Part shown: positions 1 to 8,689 of the stretch, one piece after another
How positions within the stretch are numbered: position 1 is the first letter of the stretch
How the letters are laid out: each line of letters opens with the position of its first letter
From: Spirosoma sp. 48-14
GTDB taxonomy: Bacteria; Bacteroidota; Bacteroidia; Cytophagales; Spirosomataceae
Length of the DNA stretch: 64,000 bases
NCBI RefSeq assembly: GCF_001898575.1
Contig: NZ_MKUD01000045.1
Coordinates: 378,187 to 442,186, forward strand
Reading direction: 5' to 3'
Program-made: the position numbers and the translations under genes
Notes under the pieces: model-generated
The model's input: the letters and a program-made list of their open reading frames with translations, nothing else
Database searches by the model: none
What the model was told of the DNA's origin: nothing

Positions 1-84
1 ATGATCTACAGTTTTCGGTATACGGTTTTCAGTACGCGAAGTGGGCATGCGCAGCCTACCAAACACCATACATCCTAAACCGAA

Positions 85-918
85 TCACCGACCATAAGCA
101 AATTTGAGGATATAGCCTTTCTTGCCATCGCCTTCGCTGGCAATGTACAGATCGCCATTGGGCGCAAAACAGATGCCTTCGGGCTGACGAAACAATTTGG
201 GGTCAAGTGGTTCTGAGTATTTGATTTTTGCCTGTCGGCTAGTAATGACTAATCGTTTTCCAGCCGACGTAAGAATATACCAGTCGCCCGTTATGGGGTG
301 AACGGCAATACCCGATGGCTTGTAGGTTTCCGGGTCGATACCAGCCGCTTTAAGCTGCTCATCATTGAGACTCATATCCCGGAACACCGCTTTGTTCAAC
401 AGGTCGAACGAATAAACAGCTTTATCGGCCGATCCTTTTCCTTGTTTAACTGCAATCAGCAAGCGTTTCGTTTTAGGGTCATAGCCAAGCCCTTCGACTT
501 CTGTTTTTTCGGGCAAATCCGTTTTTGTACGGCCTATTTGCGTCGATTCTGGTTTGAAGCGAAATAGATTGCCGTTGCTTTCGAGGACATACACTTCGTC
601 GTTGACGTATTCTATGCCCTCAAAATCACCGTATCCACCGAAACCATAGTCGCTGGATACCTTACCTTTCTTCGTATCGAACACGTACACAACCGCTTCT
701 TCATCCTGTACACACAGCAGTTTATCGTCTTTAAAATACGTCAGTCCCGATATTTCCTTTAATTCTTTAGGAAGGGTGTAATTCTCAGCAGGTTTGCCGA
801 GTTCATAGGGAAGCTTGAAAGGTGCTTCGAGCGTTTCAGCCTCGGGTTTATCAGTCTTTTTTGAGGAGGGGCCGCAACTGGTCAGCAGAAGCAACAGTCC
901 GATAATCAGACGATTCAT
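85..918 (-). CDS. SdiA-regulated-like beta-propeller lipoprotein
   Basis: The 277-residue product begins with a short hydrophobic signal ending in a lipobox-like LLTSC, so Cys15 is probably lipidated. The mature part reads as repeated short beta blades: LxGLTYFKDD near residue 60, VEGLGYDPKTKRLLIAVK near 145, PSGIAVHPITGDWYILTS near 205 and PEGICFAPNGDLYIASEGD near 250. That pattern matches the SdiA-regulated / phytase-like propeller family, where each blade recovers a property of a stored value. The biochemical role of the family is not settled. The gene is divergent from tssN, with about 160 bp between the two starts. It shows no sign of belonging to the secretion system. Family assignment is fairly secure; function is unknown. 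Confidence 0.7.
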   Translation of the reverse strand: MNRLIIGLLLLLTSCGPSSKKTDKPEAETLEAPFKLPYELGKPAENYTLPKELKEISGLTYFKDDKLLCVQDEEAVVYVFDTKKGKVSSDYGFGGYGDFEGIEYVNDEVYVLESNGNLFRFKPESTQIGRTKTDLPEKTEVEGLGYDPKTKRLLIAVKQGKGSADKAVYSFDLLNKAVFRDMSLNDEQLKAAGIDPETYKPSGIAVHPITGDWYILTSAGKRLVITSRQAKIKYSEPLDPKLFRQPEGICFAPNGDLYIASEGDGKKGYILKFAYGR

Positions 919-1080
919 AGTCGATCAGAATTTGAGAAGTGACAAAAATGCGCCATTTCCGACAATACCCTACAGTTTTACGACCCATTGCTGAATTTTT
1001 TGTGTGATCTTTCAAATTTTCGACCATATTGCAAGTACGAACCAAAACCGCTCTACCACGATTAATACCATTTACCTGTA

Positions 1081-1842
1081 ATGCCCAATTTAGCTTCCGT
1101 AAAACGATTTCCAGGAGTTCTTTACGGCATAGTGATTGGCCTGCTGCTGGGGGCAATTAGTTATGCCGGTACGCTAGAGAGTGCTAATTTTCAGCAATAT
1201 TATATTCTGGTCCAGGCACTTGCGCTGGGCATTGGTATCCTGCATGTGTGGTTAAGCCCCCGCTTTGCGCCCAATCTGGTTATGACGTTTGGCCTCGGGT
1301 TCATGACAACCCTGTTAATCCTGCTGGCAGGTATCGGCTTTGCCCTGCTACTCTATGCGCAAACGGGCTATCTGGGCAGCCGCTGGCCATTCGTTTCCAG
1401 CCTGTTACCATTTCTTATTCCATTTTTAGTCGTTCAGGCTTATCAGTATTTCATTCAGATTCCTCCTGCCCAATACAAAAAATGGTACTATCCGATCAAT
1501 GGTGATATGCCCGATCTGGATCTGCTTGACCTCTCGAAGATTTTAGTGATTCAGTTTGAGTTCTTTAAAACGCCAGCCGATACGAACTACACCAATTTTA
1601 AAGCCAAAGCACCGGTAGCCATGTCGCTGGGCGATTTGTTTCTAGTGTTTATCAACGATTATAACGAACGCACACCCAACAGTCCCATTCAATATACCGA
1701 TGCATCTGGCCGGCCTTATGGGTGGGTATTTACGAAGAAAACAGCCTGGTGGCAGCGTCCGGTGTATTTCGACCCGGCACTCGATTTTTCGCAGAACCAG
1801 TTGGTTGATAATGCCACGATTATTGCCCTGAGAGCCGAGTGA
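1081..1842 (+). CDS. tssN: T6SS-iii membrane protein TssN (probable)
   Basis: The 253-residue protein has about four hydrophobic segments in its first 125 residues (near 12-30, 42-58, 66-92 and 104-122). A soluble C-terminal half follows, containing KWYYPI, MSLGDLFLVFINDYNERTP, YGWVFTKK and a closing dIIALRAE segment. This layout is that of TssN, one of the Bacteroidota-specific proteins thought to replace the TssJLM membrane complex in subtype-iii T6SS. Assignment is by architecture, remembered family features and proximity to the cluster at 4.9-20.2 kb. It lies on the opposite strand and is separated from the other tss genes by two unrelated genes, so it must have its own promoter. It is followed by a large stem-loop. 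Confidence 0.72.
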   Translation: MPNLASVKRFPGVLYGIVIGLLLGAISYAGTLESANFQQYYILVQALALGIGILHVWLSPRFAPNLVMTFGLGFMTTLLILLAGIGFALLLYAQTGYLGSRWPFVSSLLPFLIPFLVVQAYQYFIQIPPAQYKKWYYPINGDMPDLDLLDLSKILVIQFEFFKTPADTNYTNFKAKAPVAMSLGDLFLVFINDYNERTPNSPIQYTDASGRPYGWVFTKKTAWWQRPVYFDPALDFSQNQLVDNATIIALRAE

Positions 1843-1894
1843 TGGCCTGAGCGCTTACCGATAAAAAGAGTATCTCGTTTGCGTTAGCTCCCCC

Positions 1895-1975
1895 AACCAG
1901 AGCGCCGATTATTAGGACATTATGATTAATTAAGTTATTGACAATCATAATGCCCTAACAATCGGCGCTCTGGTT
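1895..1975. terminator. Long stem-loop after tssN
   Basis: Two 33-base arms (1895-1927 and 1943-1975) pair with only two mismatches. They begin AACCAGAGCGCCGATT and are separated by about 15 bases. A T-rich stretch follows on the plus strand, so it can terminate tssN. The arms are much longer than a usual terminator, which may mark a small repeat element. Confidence 0.7.
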
Positions 1976-2008
1976 ATTTTTACATAGACTCTGCCTGTTC
2001 CCTGCCGT

Positions 2009-3247
2009 ATGAAACCCTTTTTACTGCTCGTTTGTGTCGTATTTGCCAGTTACGCCAAAGCCCAATCGCCTGCCAGCATTACCATCGGTAAAATTGACAG
2101 CCTTACATCCAGCATCCTGAATGAAAAACGGAAAATCTGGGTATACATTCCTGAAAGTGCAGGTGGAGATGTATTTGCGAAACCACGGTATCCGGTGGTT
2201 TACCTACTCGACGGCGATGCCCACTTCTCGTCTGTTGTTGGTATGATCGAACAACTGAGTCAGGTGAATGGCAACACTGTTTGCCCCCAGATGATCGTTG
2301 TGGGCATTCCTAATACCAATCGCACACGAGACCTGACGCCCACACACGTTGAAAACGATCCGCCTTTCATGGGTGGCGAATTTGCGAAGCCTTCGGGCGG
2401 AGGGAATGCGTTTCTATCCTTTATCGAAAAAGAGCTGATACCTCACATTGACTCGTTGTACCCTACGCAGCCGTACCGGATGTTGATTGGGCATTCTTTC
2501 GGTGGACTGGCCGTAATGAATGCGCTGATCAGTCGACCACAGGTATTCAATTCCTATATCTGCATTGACCCCAGCATGTGGTACGACCGCATGAACTTTT
2601 TAAAGACAACCGAAAAAGCACTCACTCAGCAAAAATTCGCAGGCAAATCGCTTTATCTGGGTATTGCCAATACGATGGGCGACGGCATGACACTCGCTAA
2701 ATTACCGAAAGACACTTCGGCAACCAACCGCCATATCCGCTCCATTTTTGAACTGGACAGGCATATCAAGAGCAATTCGCAAAACGGTCTCCGCTATAAA
2801 AGCAGATACTATCCTGACGACACCCACAGTTCGGCTCCTCTCATTACGGAATACGATGGACTGCGGTTTATTTTTGATTCCTATAGCTTAAAACTCAGTT
2901 CAAAAGACTTTACTGATACCACAACTGCCCTGGCCGACAAATACGCTGCCCATTATGCCCGTCTTTCGAAGCAAATGGGGTACGCAATAAGCCCCTCCGA
3001 GGGCCAGATTAATGCATTTGGGTATCAGGCACTTCAGGGTAAGCATTACCGAAAAGCGGAAAGCCTGTTTAAACTCAACATCGCCAACTACCCCAATAGC
3101 TACAACGTGTACGACTCGTATGGCGATTTTTTCATGGCCTGTAATGACCCAAAGAACGCCATTCTGCAATTTCAGAAAGCCCTGTCACTGAAAGAAAATC
3201 CCGCGTCGCGGCAAAAGCTGGAAGCCTTGCTCAAACCCAAACCTTAG
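2009..3247 (+). CDS. Secreted alpha/beta-hydrolase esterase with TPR tail
   Basis: The 412-residue protein has a Sec signal peptide (cut near AKA-QS, residue 19). An esterase-D / enterochelin-esterase-like alpha/beta-hydrolase fold follows: VYLLDGDAHF near 65, MIVVGIPNTNRTRDLTP near 95-110, and the nucleophile elbow GHSFGG with Ser163. Residues from about 320 to the end form TPR-like helices (AESLFKLNIANYPNSYNVYDSYGDFF). Members of the family hydrolyse esters, including siderophore and acyl esters, in the periplasm or outside. The substrate cannot be read from sequence. It lies 67 bp before the next plus-strand gene and may be co-transcribed with it. There is no evident link to the neighbouring T6SS. 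Confidence 0.82.
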   Translation: MKPFLLLVCVVFASYAKAQSPASITIGKIDSLTSSILNEKRKIWVYIPESAGGDVFAKPRYPVVYLLDGDAHFSSVVGMIEQLSQVNGNTVCPQMIVVGIPNTNRTRDLTPTHVENDPPFMGGEFAKPSGGGNAFLSFIEKELIPHIDSLYPTQPYRMLIGHSFGGLAVMNALISRPQVFNSYICIDPSMWYDRMNFLKTTEKALTQQKFAGKSLYLGIANTMGDGMTLAKLPKDTSATNRHIRSIFELDRHIKSNSQNGLRYKSRYYPDDTHSSAPLITEYDGLRFIFDSYSLKLSSKDFTDTTTALADKYAAHYARLSKQMGYAISPSEGQINAFGYQALQGKHYRKAESLFKLNIANYPNSYNVYDSYGDFFMACNDPKNAILQFQKALSLKENPASRQKLEALLKPKP

Positions 3248-3313
3248 CCACGTATAAAACACCTGCATCTATCCCAGTCGTCGGCTTTTCTTAAACCTAA
3301 ACCTTAATTTTTC

Positions 3314-4378
3314 ATGAAACGCTTACTTCTCCTTATCGGCTGCCTGCTACTGGGGCGGATCAGCTTCGCCCAATCCAGTAGTACACTCATTGACGCAACG
3401 AATCGGTTTCTGTCTACGCTCAGCACCGACGAACAAGCCAAAACCCAATATGCTTTCACCGACAGTCTTCGGTTCAAATGGACCAACCTGCCTGTAGGTC
3501 TGGTGCCCCGGCCGGGTATTCAGTACGGCTCCCTCTCCGACAAAAGCCGTATGGCGTTTCACCGGGTTCTATCGGCGATATTGAGTTCGCAGGGCTATCT
3601 GAAAACGACCAGTATTATGCAACTGGACGACATTCTGAATACACTCTACCAACAGGCGTTCGATAGTGGCCAAATCGACCAGAAAATGCTTAAAATGATG
3701 CAGGATCTCAAATGGTCGCATGGCAACTACTATATTTCTGTATGGGGTAAACCGCAAGCCAGCGAACCGTGGGGGCTAAACTTTGGCGGCCATCATATAG
3801 CCCTGAATCTCACCTGCGACGGTCGTAATGTGTCAATGTCGCCGTATTTTATTGGCACCGATCCCTCTGAAGTCAAATCAGCGAAGTATGCCGGATGGCG
3901 GGTGCTCAGTAAGGAAGAAGATTACGGCTTTATGCTGATCAATGCGCTGAACGACACGCAGAAGAAAGTGGCGATTCTCCAACAGAAAATACCGGGCGAT
4001 ATTATTACCAGCCCGCAGAGTAACCAGCGCATTACCAGTTATTATGGCATTGCTGCCAGCCAGTTTACCAATGACCAGAAAGATTTACTGAAACTGCTCA
4101 TTCAGGAATATACCCACAACTTCGAGCATCAGAAAGCCCATCAGCTTTTCAATAAAATTCTCAAATCGGGTATCGACAAGGTTTACTTTGCCTGGATCGG
4201 TAATCAGGAAGCCAACAAACCGCATTACTACATTATCAATGGCCCTGATTTTCTGATCGAATATGACAATGTGGGTTTTCAGAACGATGGCAACCATATT
4301 CACGCCATTCTGCGCGAAAAAGGTAGCGAATTCGGCGAGGATTTACTGAAGCAGCACTATTTGCAGAGTCATAAGTAA
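3314..4378 (+). CDS. DUF3500 family secreted protein
   Basis: The 354-residue protein starts with a signal peptide ending near SFAQS. The typical DUF3500 signatures are visible: an early LPVGLVPRPGIQ, a central SEPWGLNFGGHHIALNLT, the segment YFIGTDPSEV, and a late PHYYIINGPDFLIEYDNV followed by HIHAILRE. The His-rich GGHH and HIH motifs suggest a metal or catalytic site, but the biochemical activity of the family is not established. It follows the esterase in the same direction, so both could be exported hydrolase-like enzymes of one transcript. Family assignment is confident; role unknown. Confidence 0.85.
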   Translation: MKRLLLLIGCLLLGRISFAQSSSTLIDATNRFLSTLSTDEQAKTQYAFTDSLRFKWTNLPVGLVPRPGIQYGSLSDKSRMAFHRVLSAILSSQGYLKTTSIMQLDDILNTLYQQAFDSGQIDQKMLKMMQDLKWSHGNYYISVWGKPQASEPWGLNFGGHHIALNLTCDGRNVSMSPYFIGTDPSEVKSAKYAGWRVLSKEEDYGFMLINALNDTQKKVAILQQKIPGDIITSPQSNQRITSYYGIAASQFTNDQKDLLKLLIQEYTHNFEHQKAHQLFNKILKSGIDKVYFAWIGNQEANKPHYYIINGPDFLIEYDNVGFQNDGNHIHAILREKGSEFGEDLLKQHYLQSHK

Positions 4379-4395
4379 TTGGTATACCGCAAGGA

Positions 4396-4440
4396 CGCTA
4401 AGGCGCAAAGAGTAGGTTTATACGTCTTTGCGCCTTAGCG
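4396..4440. repeat. Inverted repeat between convergent genes
   Basis: Arms at 4396-4411 and 4425-4440 (CGCTAAGGCGCAAAGA and its complement) pair perfectly around a 13-base loop. The site lies between the converging ends of the DUF3500 and DUF3592 genes, so it can serve as a two-way terminator, although no strong T-tract follows. The flanking words ACCGCAAGGACGC and CTTTGCGCCTTAGCG resemble a dispersed intergenic repeat I recall from other bacterial genomes. That recollection is unverified. Confidence 0.6.
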
Positions 4441-4471
4441 TACTCGCGCTGTAATTCAATGATACCTAAAC

Positions 4472-4888
4472 TTACAATGAATATGATTTCAGATAAAACT
4501 GCGCTAAGAAATAACCACCACCAACAATCAGAAGCGGTACCGCCACAGCCAGCCAGATGACCGCCCAGCCGAAAGCGCCAAAATACGTCAGGATAACCGG
4601 ATTTTCGGGATCGCTGGCCTGATAAACAATCGTTGCTTTTTCGCCTACCTCCCAATCGGGGGGCGAAGCAGCAAACATGTAGGAATGCCAAACTTCCTGA
4701 CCACTCATGGTTTGGTATTTGAAAATGGGCCGGTAAGTGTATCCTTTTTTCGATTTTTCTTTTTCAAGCCGATCCACAACAGCCATGACCCGATGGCCCG
4801 ACTGGATGAGGTTAATTGCTTTGGAAAACTTTGATACAGAGAGGATGAGCAGGCCAGCCCCAACCAAAAATGTGATTAAATAACCCAT
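4472..4888 (-). CDS. DUF3592 family membrane protein
   Basis: The 138-residue protein has an N-terminal membrane helix (GYLITFLVGAGLLILSV). A small extracytoplasmic domain follows with the DUF3592 pattern: VMAVVDRLEKEKSKKGYTYRPIFKY, then GEKATIVYQASDPENPVI. A second helix (WAVIWLAVAVPLLIVGGGYFL) lies near the C-terminus. Such proteins are common and uncharacterised. It lies 49 bp downstream of vgrG on the same strand, so it may be the last cistron of the T6SS transcript. Nothing in the sequence ties it to secretion. Confidence 0.75.
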   Translation of the reverse strand: MGYLITFLVGAGLLILSVSKFSKAINLIQSGHRVMAVVDRLEKEKSKKGYTYRPIFKYQTMSGQEVWHSYMFAASPPDWEVGEKATIVYQASDPENPVILTYFGAFGWAVIWLAVAVPLLIVGGGYFLAQFYLKSYSL

Positions 4889-4937
4889 ATCGTTTTTGTG
4901 TTGTGATTCGCCTGGCGACCTATTTTCCCAAAAATCA

Positions 4938-6734
4938 TTAGTTCAGCATGATAACACCACCTTTTACCTCAACCATCGCATCGCCTTTAAGTGAAGTCTG
5001 CGTTCCCTGAAGCGAGAGTTGGCCGTTGGCCTTGACTTCGGCCGTAGCATCGGCTTCGGCACTGACCTGAGCGCCTTTGACCTCGACCTTAGCCGTTCCC
5101 TCAATCTTGACTTCATTGGTGGCTTTCAGTTCGATATTGTTCTGCGCTTCGAGGGTGATATTGTTCTGCGCCTTTACTTCAATGTCTTTCCCCTCAATAT
5201 GGACAACACCCTGCGTTTCGATCGTAATTTTTCCGTCATCGGCGAAGGAGAGCAGAATGCGGGTGTCGCTCTTATTAACGTTGGTCAGTTCAATTTTTTC
5301 TTCGCCCCCCTTATCATAAAGGCTAATCTTGTTGCCTGCTTTCGTTTGTATGGTTTTCTGAATATTGTCGCGGTACGTATAGTCTACCCCATCTTTTTTC
5401 GGATACAGGCTAGTCATTACGTAGGGGTACTCGGCCAGGTTCGACTCATATCCAATCATAACCTGCGCATCAATTTCAGGAACGAACAGCATGCCTTCGC
5501 CATCGGATGTGTAGGCATGTGCCACCCGAATCCAGTCTGATTCCTTACTATCGCCCGGCCACATGAACTCCACCTTTACCCGACCCAGTTTGTCAGGATC
5601 TTCATTATCAACAACTTTGGCTAGTTCTGGCAGTCCGATAGGTAACCGAAACGAGGGATTGGGAGGTGGATACGCTACTGAATCGGGAACAGCCCGAAAT
5701 GTATTGGAATAGTTGCCGCTGCTGTCCAGGGTATGCGATACGTGCGTAACCCGATAACTACCAAAGTTTTCTTCCGACGAGCCTCGTTCGGTTATGCGCG
5801 TGCCTTTCACCGAAATAACCGTACCGACCGACACATCAGGATTTTCGCCAAAACCCTGAAAATCGACCAGTCGGCTGGCTTCCATCGCCTTTTGCGTTTT
5901 GGTCACATCGTCCAGCTCTTTTTGGGCATACACAAGTTTAGGCAGCGGCACCTGCGATTCCTCGCTAAAAATCTTCTCCGACTCATCAAGAGTAAAGTCG
6001 CCCCACTGTCCCAACCCATCCACTTTCTGATCTTTGGAATGGCTCTGGTAGGTTTCGTCGGCCAGGTAGTCGTAGCGGTTGAAGAGGAATTTGGCGGGTT
6101 TCACGCGCAGGCTCATGGCAAACGTCTGCATACCGTCGACGTTGAAGTCCACTTTCTGATCATTGGGTTTGCCAAAAATCAACTGCTGACCGTCGTAAAA
6201 ACACCACTCTCCATACTCAGCCGCCAGCCGCGCCAGAAACTCAAATGCGGTTTCGTCGTACTGAACCACGTACCGTAGTGAGTCGGAGTGCTTCGGCCTG
6301 ATGGATCGTTTAAGCAGGTTACTAGGGTACGGGCTCAGCACTTTATCGACAATATCGGACAAGCCACATTCCAGAAACGACCGACGTAACCGACTATCTT
6401 CCAGCAGAATAGTTAAGCCATAGCCCGTCAGAACAAATACATTGGACGTATCGCTGGTATTCTTTAGCGCGAGTTCGGTAATGATTCCCTTAAACTTGAA
6501 ATCGAAGGAGCCTTGTTCGAGCAGTGGTTCAAACGAGAACTGAATCGTTTTGCCAATAACATTTTTGTGCGACTCATGAAAAAACAGTTCGTTGGCATCT
6601 TCCAGGTCCTCGAATGGCACTGACAGGCTAAACTGATGATGGCCAAACAAGTCCTGCTCAATGCTCAGCGATCGAACGTTTTTCAGTTCTTTACCGCCTT
6701 CGAGTTCAATATGCGGGACAACCTGTTTCGCCAT
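4938..6734 (-). CDS. vgrG: T6SS spike protein VgrG
   Basis: VgrG forms the trimeric tip of the injected tube. The 598-residue protein shows the gp27-like base in its first ~370 residues, including YDETAFEFLARLAAEYGEWCFYDG. The gp5-like OB domain follows (DKLGRVKVEFMWPGDSKESDWIRVA, then FVPEIDAQVMIGYE). The tail is a beta-helix of alternating short repeats (IEVKAQNNI, LEAQNNIELKA, VEVKGA). No extra effector domain follows the helix, so any cargo must ride on PAAR, Hcp or a separate gene. It starts 3 bp after the last Hcp gene and is the final core gene of the minus-strand tss operon. Confidence 0.95.
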   Translation of the reverse strand: MAKQVVPHIELEGGKELKNVRSLSIEQDLFGHHQFSLSVPFEDLEDANELFFHESHKNVIGKTIQFSFEPLLEQGSFDFKFKGIITELALKNTSDTSNVFVLTGYGLTILLEDSRLRRSFLECGLSDIVDKVLSPYPSNLLKRSIRPKHSDSLRYVVQYDETAFEFLARLAAEYGEWCFYDGQQLIFGKPNDQKVDFNVDGMQTFAMSLRVKPAKFLFNRYDYLADETYQSHSKDQKVDGLGQWGDFTLDESEKIFSEESQVPLPKLVYAQKELDDVTKTQKAMEASRLVDFQGFGENPDVSVGTVISVKGTRITERGSSEENFGSYRVTHVSHTLDSSGNYSNTFRAVPDSVAYPPPNPSFRLPIGLPELAKVVDNEDPDKLGRVKVEFMWPGDSKESDWIRVAHAYTSDGEGMLFVPEIDAQVMIGYESNLAEYPYVMTSLYPKKDGVDYTYRDNIQKTIQTKAGNKISLYDKGGEEKIELTNVNKSDTRILLSFADDGKITIETQGVVHIEGKDIEVKAQNNITLEAQNNIELKATNEVKIEGTAKVEVKGAQVSAEADATAEVKANGQLSLQGTQTSLKGDAMVEVKGGVIMLN

Positions 6735-6737
6735 AGA

Positions 6738-7244
6738 CTAGGTGTTTTGATGGTCAATACCATCCAGCTTAATTTTCTCCGCCGACAATCGGATCAATGT
6801 ACAGTAGCTGCTCCCTGTTCGTTCCACGAAGTGTAACAGCCGTCTACGATTTGTAATTAATCGCGCCTTAAAATCATCATCATGCGGCCCAATATCCGTA
6901 TTGACGATGTCCTCCACATCGGCCGAAATACTGGCATGGTCAAGGGTAGCTGCCGACATAAACTCACTATACATCGTAGCATAGGCATCCTCAAACTCAA
7001 GTTTTTGCAAGGTTGATTGCTGGTCGGTGCGGTTAAAGGTGATATCACCATTCTTTTTTGTGGTTGCCCCCGTCGCCCAGTCACCCAGCAGGTCTTCGTC
7101 GGAGCCATCCAGAATCAGTAAAATTGATCCCCCCCGTACCCCCGATGTTGGCCGACCACGATCATATTTTTGCGAAAGTGTATGCTGGCACTGCAACACA
7201 TTGAAGGTTTTTCCTTCAACCGTTAATGTAGCTAAAAATGACAT
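6738..7244 (-). CDS. tssD: T6SS tube protein TssD/Hcp, fourth copy (long form)
   Basis: The ATG at 7244 (MSFLATLTVEGKTF) is chosen because the upstream in-frame extension would overlap the preceding hcp gene and lacks family similarity. The 168-residue product has the T6SS-iii tube-protein features: an N-terminal strand pair ending in a conserved YDRGRPTSGVRGG turn, LLDWATG-like helical residues near 50-60, and a C-terminal strand with SAEKIKLDG. It is about 40 residues longer than the compact copies, with an insert around DIVNTDIGPHDDDFKARL. It probably stacks as hexamers in the tube or caps it below VgrG, whose gene starts 3 bp later. Confidence 0.85.
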   Translation of the reverse strand: MSFLATLTVEGKTFNVLQCQHTLSQKYDRGRPTSGVRGGSILLILDGSDEDLLGDWATGATTKKNGDITFNRTDQQSTLQKLEFEDAYATMYSEFMSAATLDHASISADVEDIVNTDIGPHDDDFKARLITNRRRLLHFVERTGSSYCTLIRLSAEKIKLDGIDHQNT

Positions 7245-7260
7245 ATCATTTGGGATAAAA

Positions 7261-7635
7261 TCAGGTAACGCGCAGGGTCGCTTTATTAATAACCAGTTCT
7301 CCACCCGTTATCAATATTCGGGTATTCATGTAGTTCAGATCGGCCATAAAAAAATCCGAGTAATTGACACAAACCGACTGCTTGAATTCAATTTCCTTGA
7401 ACGTGGCCGATTCATCAATTCGGCTCAGGATAACCTTTCCATCTTTCTGCATGTGCGGATCGATCATCCAGTTTTTAATGGTTTTATCATCCATCACATC
7501 CAGGCAAATCACCATTGCCCAGGAAGGTCGGGACGCCGGTTTACCCCGTTGGTCCTCCTTCCGACCAACTTCCAGCATCATCCAGTTGATGTTGTAGGGA
7601 TTACCGTCAATATTTAATGTTGCTTCAAAAGCCAT
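7261..7635 (-). CDS. tssD: T6SS tube protein TssD/Hcp, third copy (compact)
   Basis: The 124-residue protein is the compact form of the Bacteroidota Hcp family. It has an N-terminal FEATLNIDGNPYNI strand, the conserved polar turn KEDQRGKPASRPSW, a WMIDPHMQKDGKVIL helix-strand, and a terminal GGELVINKATLRV strand. It is close in architecture to the copy at 8264-8656 (both carry the P-x-MQK motif) and differs from the two long copies. It lies 16 bp upstream of the fourth hcp gene and 62 bp downstream of the second. Hexamers of this protein would form the tube inside the TssBC sheath. Confidence 0.88.
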   Translation of the reverse strand: MAFEATLNIDGNPYNINWMMLEVGRKEDQRGKPASRPSWAMVICLDVMDDKTIKNWMIDPHMQKDGKVILSRIDESATFKEIEFKQSVCVNYSDFFMADLNYMNTRILITGGELVINKATLRVT

Positions 7636-7697
7636 AGCGTACTCATTAGTAAAATTTGTGTCTGGAAATCAACACATTCCAGACACAACCTGGTTAG

Positions 7698-8243
7698 CTA
7701 CTTCTTCCCCCACTGGTTATCATGTTCGACATCTCGCACCCGAATTTTTTCGCAGGATAACGAGAAGTACGTAACGTAGGCATTACCCGTACGGCGCTGA
7801 AAGCCTCGAGCCGTATCATAGGCACCCAGCAAGGGGCGATAGTTTTCGTCTCTACCCCGAATCTGATTATGAACCCGATGCCCGATGTTTCCATTATCAT
7901 CCTCTTCTGCTGATACTAGATTAAACTCATTGCGAATGCCCATAGCATCATCAATAAAGTTCTCGTTAACGTCGGTTATAAAGGCATTCTCAAAGGCATA
8001 TTCAACGAGTGTACTTCCAGAATCGTCGATGGTCTTGATCTTGCCACTTTCGGTTCGGGTAGCTTCACAAAGCCATTCGAAGAAAGTATCATTACCCCCT
8101 TCTACAATTAAAAAAATATCACCTGTAAATACGCCGGAAGCAGGGCGTCCCTTGTTATCCATCGCCTGTTGAAACGAAATAGCAAATTCATAAATCGGCA
8201 GTTCTTCGAGGCCGGCAACCGTTAAGTTTGCTGTGTATGCCAT
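7698..8243 (-). CDS. tssD: T6SS tube protein TssD/Hcp, second copy (long form)
   Basis: The 181-residue protein shares the Hcp-iii start (MAYTANLTVAGLEELPIYEF), the polar turn QAMDNKGRPASGVFTGD, a central FFEWLCEATRTESGKI segment and a C-terminal YFSLSCEKIRVRDVEHDN strand. Compared with the 124-130-residue copies it carries an insert at about residues 105-150 (ENFIDDAMGIRNEFN to GRDENYRPLLGAYDT). The same insert position is used by the 168-residue copy. Long and compact copies alternate in the operon: compact, long, compact, long. Whether they form mixed tubes or separate tubes is unknown. Confidence 0.85.
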   Translation of the reverse strand: MAYTANLTVAGLEELPIYEFAISFQQAMDNKGRPASGVFTGDIFLIVEGGNDTFFEWLCEATRTESGKIKTIDDSGSTLVEYAFENAFITDVNENFIDDAMGIRNEFNLVSAEEDDNGNIGHRVHNQIRGRDENYRPLLGAYDTARGFQRRTGNAYVTYFSLSCEKIRVRDVEHDNQWGKK

Positions 8244-8263
8244 AGTGTTACAAGGTCTTGTGG

Positions 8264-8656
8264 TTAGCTCCAGTTATGGGTCAGGGTTGCATTTCCATTG
8301 CTTATTTCTGCTCCAGAAATAACCAGCGTGGTCATAAGGATAGACGAGTCAGCGACAAATCCTTCTATCATTGAATAACAATGGGCATCTTTTAATGTCC
8401 ATTGCTTAAGCACCGACCCTTCTTCGTCGATCTTGTAATATTTGACGGTAACAGTCTTTTGCATCGTTGGATTGACCATCCATTCCGTAAACGTACCATC
8501 TTCATCCGTATCAATAGCGACAGCAATAGCCCACCTGGATGCCGAAGATGGCCGCCCCTTTGCATCCCGCTTGCGGTGGCAGGTGACAAAAACTTTTCTC
8601 AACTCAATTGGATCGCTAACGCCATCGATCTCTAACTTGGCATTAAATGAAGCCAT
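8264..8656 (-). CDS. tssD: T6SS tube protein TssD/Hcp, first copy (compact)
   Basis: The 130-residue protein has the standard length of subtype-iii Hcp. Visible features are FNAKLEIDGVSDPIELRKV, the turn CHRKRDAKGRPSSAS, the segment FTEWMVNPTMQKTVTVKYYK, the YSMIEGF helix and the closing strand MTTLVISGAEISNGNATL. It follows tssC by 33 bp, the usual place for the main tube gene. This copy is therefore the best candidate for the principal tube subunit, with the other three as variants. Confidence 0.9.
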   Translation of the reverse strand: MASFNAKLEIDGVSDPIELRKVFVTCHRKRDAKGRPSSASRWAIAVAIDTDEDGTFTEWMVNPTMQKTVTVKYYKIDEEGSVLKQWTLKDAHCYSMIEGFVADSSILMTTLVISGAEISNGNATLTHNWS

Positions 8657-8689
8657 ACGAACTAGTGTTAAAAGGGTGAATAAAAGACC

